DNA from: Paludibacteraceae bacterium
Lineage (GTDB): Bacteria; Bacteroidota; Bacteroidia; Bacteroidales; Paludibacteraceae
DNA: 45,054 nt
NCBI GenBank assembly: GCA_017527905.1
Contig: JAFXPK010000020.1
Location: forward strand, 1 to 45,054
Reading direction: 5' to 3'
Under the pieces are notes generated by a model, which had not been told where the DNA came from, made no database searches, and worked only from the letters and a program-made list of their open reading frames with translations. Made by a program: the position numbers and the translations under genes. This document shows positions 44,630 to 45,054 of the stretch, one piece after another. Position 1 is the stretch's first letter; every line of letters starts with the position of its first letter.

Positions 44630-44826
44630 TTGCCCCTTCAGGGCGCAATTAAACACCCCGACCATTTCCCCAGGGCGTTGCCCCGGGCTAGATAATGTTG
44701 TGCCCCTCCGGGGCGCTAATGAACCGGATGGCCCATTCATAATTGACTACGTCGAACTAACGTTTCATAATTCATAATTGTAGAGACGCACGGCCGTTGC
44801 AGAGACGCATAATCATGCGTCTCTAC
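44630..44826. repeat. Intergenic palindromic repeat cluster, copy 3
   Basis: Three hairpins in the order of copies 1 and 2: GCCCCTTCAGGGC (44632-44644), CCCCAGGGCG-TTG-CCCCGGGC (44669-44689) and GCCCCTCCGGGGC (44703-44715). The last differs from the other copies at paired positions on both arms. The tail CATAATTGACTACGTCGAAC of copy 1 follows. A fused pair of GTAGAGACG palindromes lies at 44780-44826. Confidence 0.7.
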
Positions 44827-44881
44827 GATGGGACGATCCAAAAACGTATGATCCACCCATTAAATTTTATTACAAATAACA

Positions 44882-44912
44882 TATATTTGTAAAATAAATA
44901 ATTGAATATATG
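44882..44912 (+). promoter_or_regulatory. Third copy of the LRR-gene promoter and start codon, gene missing
   Basis: TATATTTG (44882-44889) and the following bases to ATGATAAA (44910-44917) equal the promoter and start of the LRR gene at 29784. After ATGATAAA the sequence diverges at once, and the frame ends after nine codons (MINLNSATL). So the control region of a third LRR copy survives without its gene, cut at 44918. Confidence 0.7.
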
Positions 44913-44917
44913 ATAAA

Positions 44918-45008
44918 CCTTAATTCCGCAACACTTTGATTTAACTTTATTTATAAGTTCCTGAGCAACAATAAGTTGCCTAGGATTTTGCCGTGTCAGA
45001 TTTTTCAC
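44918..45008 (-). pseudogene. Possible transposase N-terminal fragment
   Basis: On the minus strand a GTG at 45006-45008 opens VKNLTRQNPRQLIVAQELI and continues to KSKCCGIK, where the frame runs into the LRR-promoter sequence at 44918. The opening, with N-P-R-Q-L followed by an A-x-x-L-I helix, resembles the start of IS256-type transposases, but this is from memory and short. If right, an insertion sequence remnant interrupts the third LRR copy. GCAACACT (44929-44936) and AGTGTTGC (45016-45023) are inverted repeats around it. The element continues, if at all, beyond the window. Confidence 0.25.
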
Positions 45009-45054
45009 TTATCTTAGTGTTGCAATTAGAAAACAAGCGAAAATCGTAACAAGG

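Noticed and set aside
45044..45054. TCGTAACAAGG at the window end, as in the 3' end of 16S rRNA
   Set aside because: Only 11 bases match; the preceding sequence has no other 16S features.

Overview
The window reads as a chromosome segment of a Bacteroidales-type bacterium (phylum Bacteroidota). The evidence is an 11-subunit nuo cluster with fused nuoC/nuoD and no nuoE, nuoF or nuoG, promoters of the Bacteroidota type (-7 box TAnnTTTG, in one case with a well-spaced -33 TTTG), and surface proteins carrying type A and type B sorting domains of the type IX secretion system (T9SS). A PorP/SprF-family protein and BspA-like leucine-rich-repeat proteins point the same way. I cannot name genus or species.

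Layout. 1-310: a rearranged fragment of tRNA-Gly, then intact tRNA-Gly(GCC) and tRNA-Leu(GAG). 388-3597: a small lipoprotein, then on the minus strand an EamA-type transporter and an aspartate kinase. 3600-4072: a long leader with a promoter, a folded RNA and an intrinsic terminator just before nuoA. 4073-14067: nuoA-B-CD-H-I-J-K-L-M-N, a tight operon for the membrane arm and connecting module of respiratory complex I, ended by a terminator at 14111-14150.

14374-20426 is the most unusual part. Three paralogous secreted proteins of unknown family (A1, A2, A3) alternate with two trypsin-fold proteins that end in a probable outer-membrane beta-barrel. One protease keeps His-Asp-Ser, while the other has lost all three residues. 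Each A gene has in its leader an apparent H-type RNA pseudoknot with the same geometry but different, compensating stem sequences. I regard this as the best candidate for an undescribed system.

20547-26200: a His/Pro-rich lipoprotein overlapping an HD-domain hydrolase, a large secreted CotH-kinase/lamin-tail protein with a type A T9SS tail, and a Fur-family regulator 3 nt behind it. 26201-39346: three giant repeat proteins of the BspA type separated by families of short palindromic intergenic repeats, plus a small membrane protein. 39448-44260: a T9SS type B locus, consisting of an FG-GAP/VCBS-repeat protein with a gliding-motility-type C-terminus, a PD40-OmpA protein and a PorP/SprF protein, which probably serve export and anchoring of the first. 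44261-45054: more palindromic repeats, then a third copy of the LRR-gene promoter and start codon whose gene is missing, and a possible transposase fragment at the edge.

Housekeeping functions (nuo, aspartate kinase, tRNAs) fill the left third. The right two thirds are cell-surface and accessory genes with many internal and intergenic repeats, where duplication and recombination are visible in the sequence.
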